Source: Chlorops oryzae (taxonomy: Eukaryota > Arthropoda > Insecta > Diptera > Chloropidae). From it: a DNA stretch of 64,000 nt. Made by a program: the position numbers and the translations under genes. Location of the stretch: assembly GCA_020466095.1 (NCBI GenBank), contig CM035806.1, forward strand, positions 110,480,139 to 110,544,138, read 5' to 3'. The notes under the pieces were generated by a model, which had not been told where the DNA came from, did no database searches, and worked only from the letters and a program-made list of their open reading frames with translations. Within the stretch, counting starts at the first letter, position 1. Every line of letters starts with the position of its first letter. Of this stretch, positions 43,183 to 54,339 are shown piece after piece.

Positions 43183-43712
43183 GTAGTAGTAGTATATTTA
43201 TTCAAAATTTACATTTTTTCAACTAATTGTACTGTTTTAAGTTAGACAATAACATTTTATGTTGTGTGTCTGATTGGCATACTTCGAAGCTTACAAATAA
43301 ACCAAATAAAAAGAAATGAAAATTATAATTAACTTAATCCTATTTGTACAGTACAAAATACTCCTGGCCATTAAATATTCAGCAGCAGTTAAACGCTCTT
43401 TTCCAAAATATATTTTACGAAAGCTTGCGAATATTGGGCAACATCCTATTAGATGATTGGTGTTTTCAATTGCGTTCAAATTGCATAAAGAGCAGAGACT
43501 ATTCGAGTTATTTCTTAGTATGTGTGTGTTCAGATCCAAAAGTGCCCCTCTGGCTTTAAAAATTAAGCTAACCATATATGGCGAGTTACCATCTTTAAAA
43601 TAGAACTCAATATCATAACGGTGATGGGGATATAAGTCATGCAACTGAGCATTTCTAGCGTTTTGTATGAACTGCTCATGCTGTTTACATCTTAGCATCT
43701 CGAACACAGATG
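43183..43712 (-). pseudogene. Non-LTR retrotransposon, 3' end of ORF2
   Basis: The minus-strand frame (43707-43291) ends in the C-terminal zinc knuckle typical of non-LTR reverse transcriptase proteins: LCSLCNLNAIENTNHLIGCC (C-x2-C...H-x4-C), preceded by LIFKARGALLDLNTH. A short 3'UTR follows and the unit ends in a (CTA)n run at 43183-43197. Upstream the frame is cut by the hAT nest starting at 43713. The piece at 49908-50182 probably continues it on the far side. Confidence 0.75.
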
Positions 43713-43720
43713 GGCACTTT

Positions 43721-44971
43721 CAGGCGCGCAGCCAGGATTTCAATTTGGGGGGGGTTCGCAGAAAATTTTTCTAAATATTTTTTGTTTTTATTTTCGTAAA
43801 AAGCTTACAAAATATATAATTAAAATATTATATATTTACATAAATATTTTACATTTTTATAAGGTGTACAAAGTAAAAAAAGTATTTTCGAAGGAACTTA
43901 TTCAATTTAAAGTGCAATGTTAAGTCTGCGCTTGCTTTCAGCAAGTTTATTTAGTATGTCCTCTACACTGGGAGTAAGATCTCGATGGACGTGGAGGAGT
44001 GCTAAGGCATTTAACCTCTGTTCTGTCATTGTAGATCTAAGATAAGTTTTGAGTCGGCGGAGAGTTGAAAACGATCTCTCATTTTCACATGTGGTTATTG
44101 GAAGAGTAGCCAAAATAGTTAATAAAATAAAAATATTTGGTAAAATATCTTTTTTACAAAATTTTATAGCGTCAAACACTGTTTTTGGTCTTTCATTTTT
44201 TTCTAAATTATTAATTAATTTATACCAAATAGTGAGCTCCATTTTTGAATCATCAAAATTTCCCTCTAAATCATCTTGATAAAACTGAAAGAGTTTTTTA
44301 AATTTTGTCTAAAAAATCATCAACTTTTGCAGTATCGCTTTGAGGAAATAAAACTTGAAAACCAAGAAGAATATCCTTGTGTTTTGAAAAGCGATTGGTT
44401 AAGTTGACAATAAATGCATCCACAAAAGGTAAATAAAGGGAAATACGATAATAATATTCAACACTTTTAGTATGAAAATGTGCTTCGTGGTCCTGAGAAT
44501 GTGCGAGCCTAGGTTTTTGCAAAATAAGTCCGCTTGATAAAGCTTGCTTCTCAGCGTTTTTAAACAATTTCTGAAATTCTTCCTCAGCGTTACTTCTTAA
44601 GGTTTGAATATTCTCTAAGCATATATCTGCTAGGACAACAGCATATTTGAGATCAATGTTTCTACCTTGTAAATATTTACATAGAACAAATGTGTAACTA
44701 AAAACTTGGTTTATACAATGAAGAGATATAAGAAATTCGCCTTTTTGTAAGGCACATTTTAATAAATTAGACTGACTTGACACATTTTGATCATTCCAAG
44801 AGGAAATTCGGTCAAGAACTAAAATTATTGCATCATAAAACTTAATAAAAGAGTTTGTAGGACGGCGATGTAGAAATGTAAGCTGTGTGGTGTATTTTTT
44901 TCTTAATTTGGGGGGGGGGGGGAGGGGGGGAGTGGTTTGAACCCCCAAAACCCCCCCTGGCTGCGCGCCTG
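43721..44971. mobile_element. hAT element with DUF4371-type transposase, 1251 bp, 8-bp TSD
   Basis: Ends CAGGCGCGCAGCCAGG at 43721 and CCTGGCTGCGCGCCTG at 44971, with perfect 8-bp duplications GGCACTTT at 43713-43720 and 44972-44979. A G-run follows inside each end. It contains the 3' part of a transposase gene only, so it is an internally deleted or 5'-truncated derivative with both termini preserved. Confidence 0.93.
43907..44900 (-). pseudogene. hAT transposase (DUF4371 / ZMYM-like), partial, frameshifted
   Basis: The minus strand has two frames. 44900-44298 covers the helical insertion region (FLISLHCINQVFSYTFVLCK, SYSIL-type helices, ILLGFQVLFPQSDTAKV). After a one-base shift near 44298 the frame 44242-43907 gives the C-terminal dimerisation domain: LTILATLPITTCENERSFST then LRRLKTYLRSTMTEQRLNAL. 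This C-terminus is like that of P52rIPK/THAP12 and ZMYM proteins derived from hAT transposases. The N-terminal zinc finger and most of the catalytic core are missing. It cannot be active. Confidence 0.85.
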
Positions 44972-44984
44972 GGCACTTTCCATT

Positions 44985-45295
44985 ACCAGTAAAAATGCAG
45001 TAAAATTATTTTTTTACTGATATTGCAATTCAATTTTCATTACCAGTAAAATTTTACTGATTACTGAAAAAAAATTGCATTACCAGTAAATTTTTACTGG
45101 TACTGAAATTTGACCTGCATTACCAGTAAATTTTTACTGGTACTGAAATTTGACCTGCATTACCAGTAAATTTTTACTGGTACTGAAATTTGACTTGCAT
45201 TGCCAGTACTGATTTACTGGTACTGAAAATACCTACTGGTATTTTAAAATCAATGCACTATCAGTAAATTAAATAAATCATTAAAATGTGGAATC
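44985..45295 (+). repeat. Left subterminal array, about 43-bp period
   Basis: CATTACCAGTAAATTTTTAC followed by TGGTACTGAAATTTGACCTG repeats about five to six times, with the palindromic core CCAGTAAA...TTTACTGG. Units near the outer end are more diverged. Confidence 0.9.
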
Positions 45296-45309
45296 AAAGT
45301 TCTTGTATT

Positions 45310-47300
45310 TTATTTTTCCTCGATGCTATTAGCCTTTCTTAAAACTAGCATTTCGAAGTTTTCATCGCTAAGTTTTTGTCTTCTGGAACGATTTACAATC
45401 CCAGCAAAGGAAAACAACCGTTCTACTGGCGCGGATGAAGGTAATGGGGTATTGTATTTTAAAAAAAGGTTTTTTATGGGAGGATGACGTTTGAGACAAT
45501 GTATGCTTGTGTCTCTTTCGATAAGGTATAACATCGTTTCCTGCAGATAATTTTCCGAGTCAGTACTCTGTACGGCAACATCTATAAATTAGATATACAA
45601 ACACATATTTTAATACAAATATTTAAAAAAAAATTGAAGAGTAAGAAATTTACCATCACATGCTTCCCCAAAATCGAAGAATGTTTTTTGTGGGGTCTGA
45701 GGCAGAGCACGTGTATCGGCATCGGCTATTTTGCCATACTTCATCACATAAGTGTTGAACATTTTTTTAATTTCTTCCTCAGTCTGTGAGGTCGCTGTCT
45801 CTAACAGAGCTTTGATGAATCGAAATTTAATATGTGGAACACATATTGCCGCAATAACAGCATCCCACGCGTCAGGCTGCACTAGAAAATATTTTTCAAA
45901 CCTTTTAAGCAAAGCTTCTTGCATTTTTATGTTTGCTTCGCCTAAAAACTTGAAACTCGCAGGCTCCAGACGACGCATTTTTATACCCAGCGTAAGCGGG
46001 GTATATTAGTTTTGTACGAATCTTGTAACAGGGAGAACTAAGCTCCGGAGATATAGACAAATATATATAGAAATGATCAGGATCAAAAACTGAATCGATT
46101 TAGACATGTCCGTCTGTCCGTCCGTCCGTCTGTCCGTCTGTCCGTTCTTCCGTGGTCGGATCTCCTCCGAAACGGCTGGACCAATCAAGTCGAAATTTGG
46201 CACACAGGTATATCGGGATCCGAGTATGATCCTAAGTAAAAATGGGAGACATCCGCCCACTGCCACGCCCACAAATGAATATAATGTGTTTTCAGTAAAA
46301 TGCTTGTAACTTGCGAACCACTCAACACATTCCATTGATATTTGGTGTACTGGTAAACTACAAAAAGTGACATATCCTGGAAAAAAATGGACGCCGCCCT
46401 CTGTGAGCCACGCCCACAAATAAGCCCACAAATAAGGGCTTATCGTAACTTGTGAAGTAAAAGGCGTAGAAGCTTCAAATTCGCAACATAGGTTGACCAA
46501 AGCGAATGAAAGGTGTAGGAAAAAAATTTATATGGCCCGCCCACTGCCACGCCCACAAACGGAGATTTTTCGTAACTTCCGAATTAATGACGTAGATGCT
46601 TCAAGTTCGCAACATAGGTTGACCAAGGCAAATGAAAGGTGTAGGGAAAAAATTTAACTGGCCCGCCCACTGCCACGCCCACAAATGGAGATTTTTCGTA
46701 ACTTCCGAATTAATGACGTAGATGCTTCAAATTCGCAACATAGGTTCACCAAGGCGAATGAAAGGTGTAGGAAAAAATTTTTTGTGGCCCGCCCACTGCC
46801 ACGCCCACAAATAAAGATTTTTTGTAACTTCCGAAGTAGAAGGCGTAGAAGCTTCAAATTCGCAACATAGGTTCACCAAGGCGAATGAAAGGTACAGGTA
46901 AAAATTTTATGTGGCCCGCCAACTGCCACGCCCACAAATGAAGATTTTTCGTAACTTCCGAAGTAAAAGGCGTAGAAGCTTTAAATTTGCAACATAGGTT
47001 CACCAAGGCGAATGAAAGGTGTAGGGAAATAATTTATTTTGCCCTCCCACTGCCACGCCCACAAATGGAGAAGCTGGGTATTTCAAAGTCAGGCTTGACC
47101 GACTTTAGCTTTCTTACTTGTTATTCTTAAAAACACGATGGTAGGTACAAAGTATCCGAAATAAATGGTCTTTTCGCCCTGAAGAAAGTCAATAGCCTCT
47201 GCTATAGGTCCCATAAGCTTCATGTATTCCTCTAAGTACTCAAGCTTATCATTGAGAATGGTGGGAACATTTAAACGAAAACAGATTTTTTAAGTACCCC
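45310..47300 (-). pseudogene. hAT transposase exons interrupted by a DINE
   Basis: Minus-strand pieces in order. About 47300-47122 reads LEYLEEYMKLMGPIAEAID then FLQGEKTIYFGYFVPTI and VFLRI. DINE A follows (47121-45982). Then 45981-45663 reads MRRLEPASFKFLGEANIKM, ...PDAWDAVIAAICVPHIKFRF, ending EACD at a GTAAAT donor. Exon 45585-45310 follows after a TATAG acceptor: NYLQETMLYL then the dimerisation domain FLKYNTPLPSSAPVERLFSF and RQKLSDENFEMLVL. Removing the DINE restores one frame across the junction. The gene lacks its N-terminus here and is interrupted, so it is a pseudogene. The hAT call rests on the C-terminal SSAPVERLFS motif and the helix pattern. Confidence 0.82.
45982..47121 (-). 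mobile_element. DINE family A, full-length, inside hAT coding sequence
   Basis: From TATACCCAGCGTAAGCGGGG at 45982 to the hairpin end and CTTACTTGTT at 47121. Five internal repeats of about 130 bp (each with CCGCCCACTGCCACGCCCAC and TTCGCAACATAGGTT) at about 46440-47060. GTCY microsatellite at 46106-46150. It is inserted between T residues of the hAT transposase frame, with no duplication longer than the T run, as expected for helentron-type insertion. Confidence 0.9.
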
Positions 47301-47363
47301 TGCAACCCCTCTCGCTTCTACTCCGATTATACACAAAATCAGTTTTAAGAATAAGAAAAAGAA

Positions 47364-47697
47364 ATAAGGGTGTTATAGTCAGGCGAACCTGACAATACAA
47401 TACCCGACACAAATATGTATGTTTTAACATTTTTCAAAATGGTCCGATCTGGTCCATTCTCGAACTTGTACTTACTCATCTCCCTGCGGACATGCATGTC
47501 GTGAAGATAGCTCAACTCCTTCGATAAGACAATGTATGCAGATAGACGAACAGACGGACATGGCTAAATCGAACCTCCTGGTGACGCTGATCATTTCCAT
47601 ACGTATTTTGTATGGTCTATCTCCAGTGGTTGTGGGTGTTACGCACGTACGCACAAATGAAATATTCTAACCCTCTAAAACAAAGTGTGCAGGCCAT
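47364..47697 (+). mobile_element. DINE family B, damaged copy
   Basis: Starts AATAAGGGTGTTATAGTCAG with hairpin GTCAGGCGAACCTGAC and AATACCCGACAC. Includes the GACGAACAGACGGACATGGC microsatellite and GTGGTTGTGGGTGTTACGCA. The last end is degraded (CCCTCTAAAACAAAGTGTGC replaces CCCTCGACACAGAGTGTG). Confidence 0.8.
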
Positions 47698-47717
47698 AAA
47701 ATTTACCGTGCAATAAT

Positions 47718-48575
47718 TATACCCGACACACTCTGTGTCGAGGGTATATTGCGTTTGTTGGGTTGTGTGTAACACCCAGAACCAGTCGAGATAGACCATA
47801 CAAAATGTATATAGAAGTGATCAGCGTCACCAGGAGATTCGATTTAGACATGTCCGTCTGTCTGTCTGTCCGTCTGTCTGTCTGTGTACAGTTATCTTAT
47901 CGAAGGAGTTGAGCTATCTTGACAAAATTTGGTATGCGTGCTCACGGGGACATGAGTAAGAGTAAGTTCGAGAATGGACCCGATCGGACCATTTTTAGGG
48001 GTACCTCCAGTACTAGGGTCTGTTATGAAAATCACAAAAACTGCTCTAAATCCTGAGTTTTTCAAGATATTTTGATGGTATTTGAACATGTTTAAACGCA
48101 AGTAATATGATTTCAAAAAATTTGAAAAGTGGGCATGGCATAAGGGCGTTTTTCGAAAATTGTCTCCTACACCCGAAATACAAATGGGACTTGAACGAAA
48201 GTTGGCACGTATGCTTCCTTGATAGCCAGTAACGTCCTCCCCAAAAATTTTTTCGATAGAACCATTATTAAGGGTACCTCTAGTACTAGGGTCTGTCACA
48301 AAAATCCCAAAAATGCCTCAAAAGCGGACTTTATTGAAATATTTCAATGAAACTTAGAATTTAAGCGTATATATAGGGGTCCGATTAGAATCCCAAAAAA
48401 ATTGAAAAATTGGGCGTGGCAAATGGGCGGTTTTTATAAAGAAATTAAACAAAAGTCGGTATATGGGGCCCCTAATGGCCTTAAACAACTCCTGATATTA
48501 AAAATTATTCGAACATAAGTGTCTGTGTCGGGTATTCTATTGTCAGGCTCGCCTGACTATAACACCCTTACTTGT
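47718..48575 (-). mobile_element. DINE family B, long copy
   Basis: From TATACCCGACACACTCTGTG to the hairpin GTCAGGCTCGCCTGAC and CTTACTTGTT. GTCY microsatellite at 47848-47886. The body contains two diverged halves each with GGGTACCTC(C/T)AGTACTAGGG followed by TCTGT. Only about 20 bases separate it from the previous, oppositely oriented copy. Confidence 0.88.
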
Positions 48576-48763
48576 TTTTTATTGTACTCTTTTTGATTGT
48601 GTTCTGATTTCTCTATGCTTCTTCATACAATGTTCCTATTGCATTGAATATGAGCTGATGTTTTTGCAATAAATGCTCTTTCTTTCTGATTGAGAAAAAA
48701 GAAGATAAGCATGTTTGGCAAAAAAAAAAAAATTTAAATAAACTAAAATAAAAAGAAAGAAAA

Positions 48764-49544
48764 AACAAGTAAGGGTGTTATAGTCAGGCGAGCCTGACAA
48801 TTAAATACCCGACACAGACACACATGTTCAAATAAGTTTTTATATCAAGAGGTGTTTAAGGCCATTAGGGGCCCCATATACCGACTTTTGTTAAATTTTC
48901 TTATGAAAACCGCCCCTTTTCCACGCCCACTTTTCCAACTTTTTTGAATTCTAATCGGAGGCTTAAATATACGCTCAAATTCTAAGTTTCAGTGGAATAT
49001 CTCACAAAAATCCGATTTTGGGGCAGTGTTGGGATTTTTGTGACAGACCCTAGTACTGGAGGTACCCTTAATAATGGACCGACCAAGGAAATTTTTGGGG
49101 AGGATGTTTATGGCTACAAAGGAAGCATAAGTGCCCAATTTCGTTCAAGTCCCATTTGATTTTCGGGTGTAGGAGACAATTTTCGAAAACCGCCCTTCTG
49201 CCACGCCCAATTTTCCAATTTTTGGAAATCGTATTACATGCCTTTAAACATGTTCAAATATCAAATTTCATCAAAATATGTTGAAAAACTTCAATTTTAG
49301 AGCAGTTTTTGTGATTTTCGTAGCAGACCCTAGTACTGGAGGTACCCCTAAAAATGGTCCGATCGGGTTCATTCTCGAACTTGTTCTTACTCATGTCCCC
49401 GTGAGCACGCATACCAAATTTTGTCGAGATAACTCAACTCCTTCGATAAGATAACTGTATACAAACAGACGGACAGACGGACAGACAGACAGACGGACAG
49501 ACGGACGGACATGTCTAAATCGACACAGAGTGTGTCGGGTATAA
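48764..49544 (+). mobile_element. DINE family B, copy with precise internal deletion
   Basis: From AACAAGTAAGGGTGTTATAG to GAGTGTGTCGGGTATAA. Matches the 59121-60010 copy except that after CATGTCTAAATCGA it jumps directly to CACAGAGTGTGTCGGG. The roughly 120 bases between are missing, and TCGA occurs at both edges of the deleted segment in the intact copy. Confidence 0.88.
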
Positions 49545-49589
49545 CAAGCAAACAACAATGCCAATATTCAATACCATATTCAGTGTTAG

Positions 49590-49880
49590 TACAAATTCAT
49601 TGATACTGCATTGATTTTACACTATCAGTAGGTATTTTCAGTACCAGTAAATCAGTACTGGTAATGCAAGCGAGATTTCAGTACTAGTAAATCAGTACTG
49701 GTAATGCAAGTCAAATTTCAGTACCAGTAAACTTTTACTGGTAATGCAAGTCAAATTTCAGTACCAATAAATCAGTACTGGTAATGGAAGTGACATTTCA
49801 GTACTCAGTAAAAATTTACTGGTAATGCAAATTGAAATTTCAGTAGCAGTAAGATAATACTGGTACTTAAAATGATTAAT
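49590..49880 (-). repeat. Right subterminal array of the hAT element
   Basis: Inverted counterpart of 44985-45295: TTTCAGTACCAGTAAATCAG and TACTGGTAATGCAAGTCAAA repeat about six times with a period of about 44 bp. Confidence 0.9.
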
Positions 49881-49907
49881 GCATTATAAATATACTGCAG
49901 TGTGCCC

Positions 49908-50182
49908 ATGTATGATCTCAAGAACTTGTTGTGATCTCTCACAATGTTATTTTTCCACATTTCTCCTGACAATGACAGACCGAATTCCGAGTATAAATTA
50001 TTCCAATGAGACATCAACTTTGTGCTATAAACACTTTGGTGACAAGCTTCGTAACTATTGTGTTCTATATGAAAAAAATTATGCATATAGAACAAAAACG
50101 GACTAAAAAATACTAAATAAAAAAACATTCTTTTATTTTGTTCTATATCCCTTTCGTGCCCAATGTTGCATATAAGCAACAT
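49908..50182 (-). pseudogene. Non-LTR retrotransposon fragment, probable continuation of 43183-43712
   Basis: The minus-strand frame contains HQSVYSTKLMSHWNNLYSEF then GLSLSGEMWKNNIVRDHNKF and LRSYM, ending exactly where the hAT terminus starts at 49908. The other piece resumes with SVFEMLRCKQHEQFIQNARN at 43707. Orientation and reading direction agree. The link is inference: the zinc-knuckle side is clear, this side has only the general character of ORF2 C-terminal sequence. The first 45 or so codons (MLLICNIGHERD onward) look unrelated. Confidence 0.45.
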
Positions 50183-51202
50183 TCGAACGTCCTCCTTCTT
50201 TTTGCAGCTACGCCTATGTGATGCAGAAAAATTTTTTGATTTTAATAAATTGCCGTCGATTAATTGTCTAAGAAAAGAATACGTTACAATTTTTCAAAGA
50301 GAATCCTTTTATTTCAAATTTGTTTGCCGTAGAGTGTGGACATGTAGAAAATAGTTAAAATTTTGAATGTTTTCAAAGGTAATGACTTTATAGTAATTGG
50401 TTATTTTGATTAAAAATAATATTGATTACTATTCATTTTTGCAGACTTGAAGCGCAAATATTATATAACAAAAAATGAGGAAAAATAAAATATTTGTAAT
50501 TTTGTTGGTTGTTCAAAAAGTTATAGGCCTTTTTCTGTTTGGAGATAATTTATTTCAGCACCAATATGATGGATCAAAACAACTCAAAACTTCGCCTGGT
50601 TCAACAACTCGCCATCAACTTTCGTTTTGAGTCGAAAATAATGGTATTAGACAGCAGGTTAAAATTCGGGGCTGAGAGGGATATGCAAGACTAAATAAAT
50701 TTCGAATTAAATTTCAAGTATTTCCCATTGGTTTCTATACCTGAAACATTCTGCGTCGATTTCTTTCGGGATAGAAAATATGTTCAGAAATGATCAATGT
50801 CGCAGAAGATTAGGTAAGTCATGTCTGTCTGTCTGTATGTGGTATTGAACTTTGGTATGGAGACGCACGGAGACATTAGTAAGACCAAGTGGGCGTGGAA
50901 AGAAGGCGGATACTCTTAAAGGCAGTGGCGTGCTATAATAACTTTTTATAACTTTTTATACATTTTTTATTGGCAAATCAAAATTATCTCCGTTCAATCG
51001 AAGTAAAAATTTCATCATTTAATGAATTTGATTAATTTTTTATATATTTTTATTTTATGGCAGAAACTTATCTTACTCAACTATTCTTACCTTAACCTGG
51101 AACGGAAATTTTTATATAAGACCCGAAAACACTTTTTATTTCGTTCTTAATACTGATTTTGAATCAAATTTTTTATTTTTTTTCTAATTAGAATAAATCA
51201 AA
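50183..51202. other. Non-coding; one possible DINE-like scrap
   Basis: 50735-50900 has CATGTCTGTCTGTCTGTATG and AGAAATGATCAATGTCGCAG, resembling the microsatellite end of a DINE of another family. No gene is recognised in the rest. Confidence 0.4.
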
Positions 51203-52110
51203 AACAAGTTAAAAAGCTAAAGTCGATCAAGATCGACTTTGAAATACCCAGCGTCCCGACATTATGAGCGCACTATGTTTTGCTTCTCTATTTGTGGGCG
51301 TGGCAGTGGGCGGGCCACATAAATTATTTTCCTACACCTTTCATTCGCCTTGGTCAACGTATGTTGCGAATTTGAAGCTTCTACGCCTTTTACTTCGGAA
51401 GTTACAAAAAATCTTCATTTATGGGCGTGGCCGTAAGTGGGCTGCATAAATTTTTCCCCTACACCATTAATTTGCCTTGGTCAACCTATGTTGCGAATTT
51501 GAAGCTTCTACGCCTTTTACTACGGAAGTTACAAAAAATCTTCATTTATGGGCGTGGCAGTGGGAGGGCTGCATAAATTTTTGTTCCTACACCTTTCATT
51601 TGCCTTGGTCAACCTATGTTGCAAATTTGAAGCTTCTACGCCTTTTACTTCACAAGTTACGATAAGCCCTTATTTGTGGGCGTGGCTCGAGGAGGGCGGC
51701 GTCCATTTTTTTTCAGGATATGTCCCTTTTTGTGGTTTACCAGTACACCAAATATCAATGGAATGTGTTGAGTGGTTTGCAAGTTACAAGCAACTTACTG
51801 AAAACACAATAAATTAATTTGTGGGCGTGGCAGTGGGCAGATGTCTCTCATTTTTACTTAGGATCATACTCGGATCCCGATATACATGTGTACCAAACTT
51901 CATTGGGTCAGCCGTTTCGGAGGAGATCCGACAACGGGCGGACGGACAGACGGACGGACGGACGGACAGACGGCCAGACGGACATGTCTAAATCGATTCA
52001 GTTTTTGATCCTGATCATTTCTATATACATTTGTCTAAATCTCCGGAGCTTAATTCTCCCTGTTACAAGATTCGCACAAAACTAATATAACCCGCTTACG
52101 CTGGGTATAA
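51203..52110 (+). mobile_element. DINE family A copy
   Basis: From AACAAGTTAAAAAGCTAAAG with hairpin AAAGTCGATCAAGATCGACT (both sides of the stem changed from the family consensus, so pairing is kept), through three internal repeats, GGAGGGCGGCGTCC and a long (GGAC/AGAC)n microsatellite at 51938-51985, to CGCTGGGTATAA. Confidence 0.88.
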
Positions 52111-52779
52111 CAATAATAAGAGTAAATACAAATTTACCGTTCAATGGTTAAATGATCTTATTAAAATAATTTATAAGCTTGAGTTTAATTATCAAGCGAT
52201 TTGAATGTGATATTGAATAAAGTTTTTGTTGCGTAAAAGACCATCATTTTCATGTCTTATCTCACAATACTTCCTAACAAATTGTTCTAACATATATGCT
52301 ATAAAACAAGAAGTGTTTCGTAAAAGAGTGCATATAGAACAAAGCATTTTTTTTTTAAATGCTTCCTGGTCATAAAATCGTATCCAAAAACCGAATGTTT
52401 TTTAACAGAAAAATTCACGAACACTATATCTTTCATTGATAAAAAGCTGTCGACAACTTTTTCGGTCCAGTTTTTTGTAACTGACGACCAAACTTTAAAC
52501 GCGAATTACCAAAAACACAAATTTGTCATATAGAACAGAATAACTTGCGAACGATGATAAGTCAATCTGTTTTATTGGGAGTACTCGGGTAGGGAGTATT
52601 TTAAGAGCGATCGCTTTCAAGCTTTGAACTCTGTATGTTGTTGAGCATAACTCCGCTTTGATGTGGAACACAGCTTTTTATATTGAGATAAGAGTAGTAA
52701 GAGTGGATATGCCGATTCTGGCTCAAGGTAAACTGCCGCAAAAAGTGCCGCAAAAAAAGCCACAAAAAGTGCCACAGAT
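52111..52779. other. Non-coding, no gene recognised
   Basis: AT-rich. CATATAGAACAAA occurs at about 52320 and also near 50090, hinting that the two flanks of the DINE copy share an older repeat. No ORF with a domain. Confidence 0.35.
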
Positions 52780-52970
52780 CTTGATCAGGATGGAAAACTG
52801 AATCGATTAGTACGTCCTTACGTCTGGCCGTCCATCCGCCTGTGATCGGATCTCCTTCCAAACGGCTGGACCAATCATGTCAAAATTTGGCACACGGTAT
52901 TTTGCGCCCCGGAAAGATCCCAGTGAAAATGGGAAATAACCGCCCACTGCCACGCCCAAAATAAATTAAA
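52780..52970 (-). mobile_element. DINE family A, diverged fragment
   Basis: TCTTGATCAGGATGGAAAAC, then GATCGGATCTCCTTCCAAAC and CCGCCCACTGCCACGCCCAA. Both termini are absent. Head to head with the next copy. Confidence 0.75.
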
Positions 52971-52979
52971 TTTTAATTA

Positions 52980-53676
52980 TTGGCGCACAATCTTTCGAAA
53001 AATCTCCATTTTTGGGCGTGGCAGTGGGCGGCTACATAAATTTTTTCCTGCACATTTCATTCACCCTGGTCAACTTATGTTGCGAATTCGAAGCTTCTAC
53101 GCCATTTATTTCGGATGTTACGAAAAATCTCCATTTTTAGGTGTGGCAGTGGGCTGACCACATCAATTTTTTTCCTACACCTTTCATTTGCCTTGGTCAA
53201 CCTATGTTGCGAATTTTATGCCTCTACGCCTTTTACTTCCCAAGTAACGATAAACCCTTATTTGTGGGCGTGGTTCGAGGAGGGCAGCGTTCATTTTTTT
53301 TGCAGGATATGTCCCTTTTCGTAGTTTACCAGTACTCCAAAAATCAATGAAATATGTTGAGTGGTTCGCAAGTTACAAGCAGTGGGCGGATGTCTCCCAT
53401 TTTTACTTAGGATCATACTCGGATACCGATATACCTGTGTGCCGAATTTCGACTTGGTTAGTCCAGCCGTTTCGGAGTAGATCCGACCATGGACGGACAT
53501 ACCGACCCACGGACATGTTTAAATCGATTCAGTTTTCGATCGTGATCAAGAATTATATAATTATATATTATACTATATATATATATATATATATATATAT
53601 GTCTATATCTACGGAACTTAGTTCTGGCTGTTACAAGATTCGCACAAAACTAATATACCCTGCTTACGGTATAAAA
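52980..53676 (+). mobile_element. DINE family A, 5'-truncated copy
   Basis: Begins within an internal repeat (GGGCGTGGCAGTGGGCGGCT at about 53015), has two to three repeats and ends CCTGCTTACGGTATAAAAA. A (TA)n run at 53570-53600 lies where other copies read TTTCTATATATATGTC. Confidence 0.82.
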
Positions 53677-54339
53677 ATTTACCAAACTGTACGAAAATTT
53701 AGTGATTCTTTCGCTTTTTAGCTCTCTCTCATAATATCTCGAACATATTCAAATGAATTCCATCTGTTTCAGGGTTTTTAATAAGTTCCGTTACTTAAGT
53801 AATCTAAAAAAAGCCATATGTAGATATAAAACAAAGTTGAAAATTTTCATCGTGCTGGGCTTATACACACATAAGAGTCAGGCATCCCTTATTTTATAAA
53901 ATGTTCTAAAATTTTTCATATTTTTATTTTTTTTATTTTTGCTTTCTTGGCTTTGTTATTTATATCTGGCAACGTGAAATTTTTATTTCGAAATTTGTTT
54001 CTCGCATGAAAATAAACATTCGCGTCATATGCTTCGGTCTGGCACATATAGCTCGACGCCATCTTTCGTACTTACTTATTTACAGTGCTTATGGGTTCAG
54101 GTGAATGATGATGATTTATAGGTGTCATTTAAGAAGTGCCAGATAGTTAGTTTGATAAATAGTTTTATTTAAGTGGTTTCAAATTATGGTCGCTCATTAC
54201 ACGACCAATAAAAGCATAACAGCATAATGATATTATATTACTTACGGAGTGTGGAGTTTTGGGTTTTCATTCATATTTATGTAGTAATTTCTGTTTTGTT
54301 AGCACGTTAAGATCTATGTACATCTTTTATAGTGCAATT
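53677..54339. other. Non-coding, no gene recognised
   Basis: No domain-bearing ORF or bordered repeat. Confidence 0.35.

Larger units (their letters stand above)
44972..49908. mobile_element. hAT element with CCAGTAAA subterminal arrays, carrying nested DINEs
   Basis: Short inverted ends TGGGCAC (at 43712/44972, split by the other hAT) and GTGCCCA (to 49908). Each end has an array of a motif of about 40 bp containing CCAGTAAATTTTTACTGG, at 44985-45295 and, inverted, 49590-49880. Inside is a hAT transposase gene on the minus strand, cut by DINE A (45982-47121) and followed by three DINE B copies. Ac/hAT-type elements commonly have such subterminal repeats as transposase-binding sites. No clear 8-bp duplication is found. 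Confidence 0.7.
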
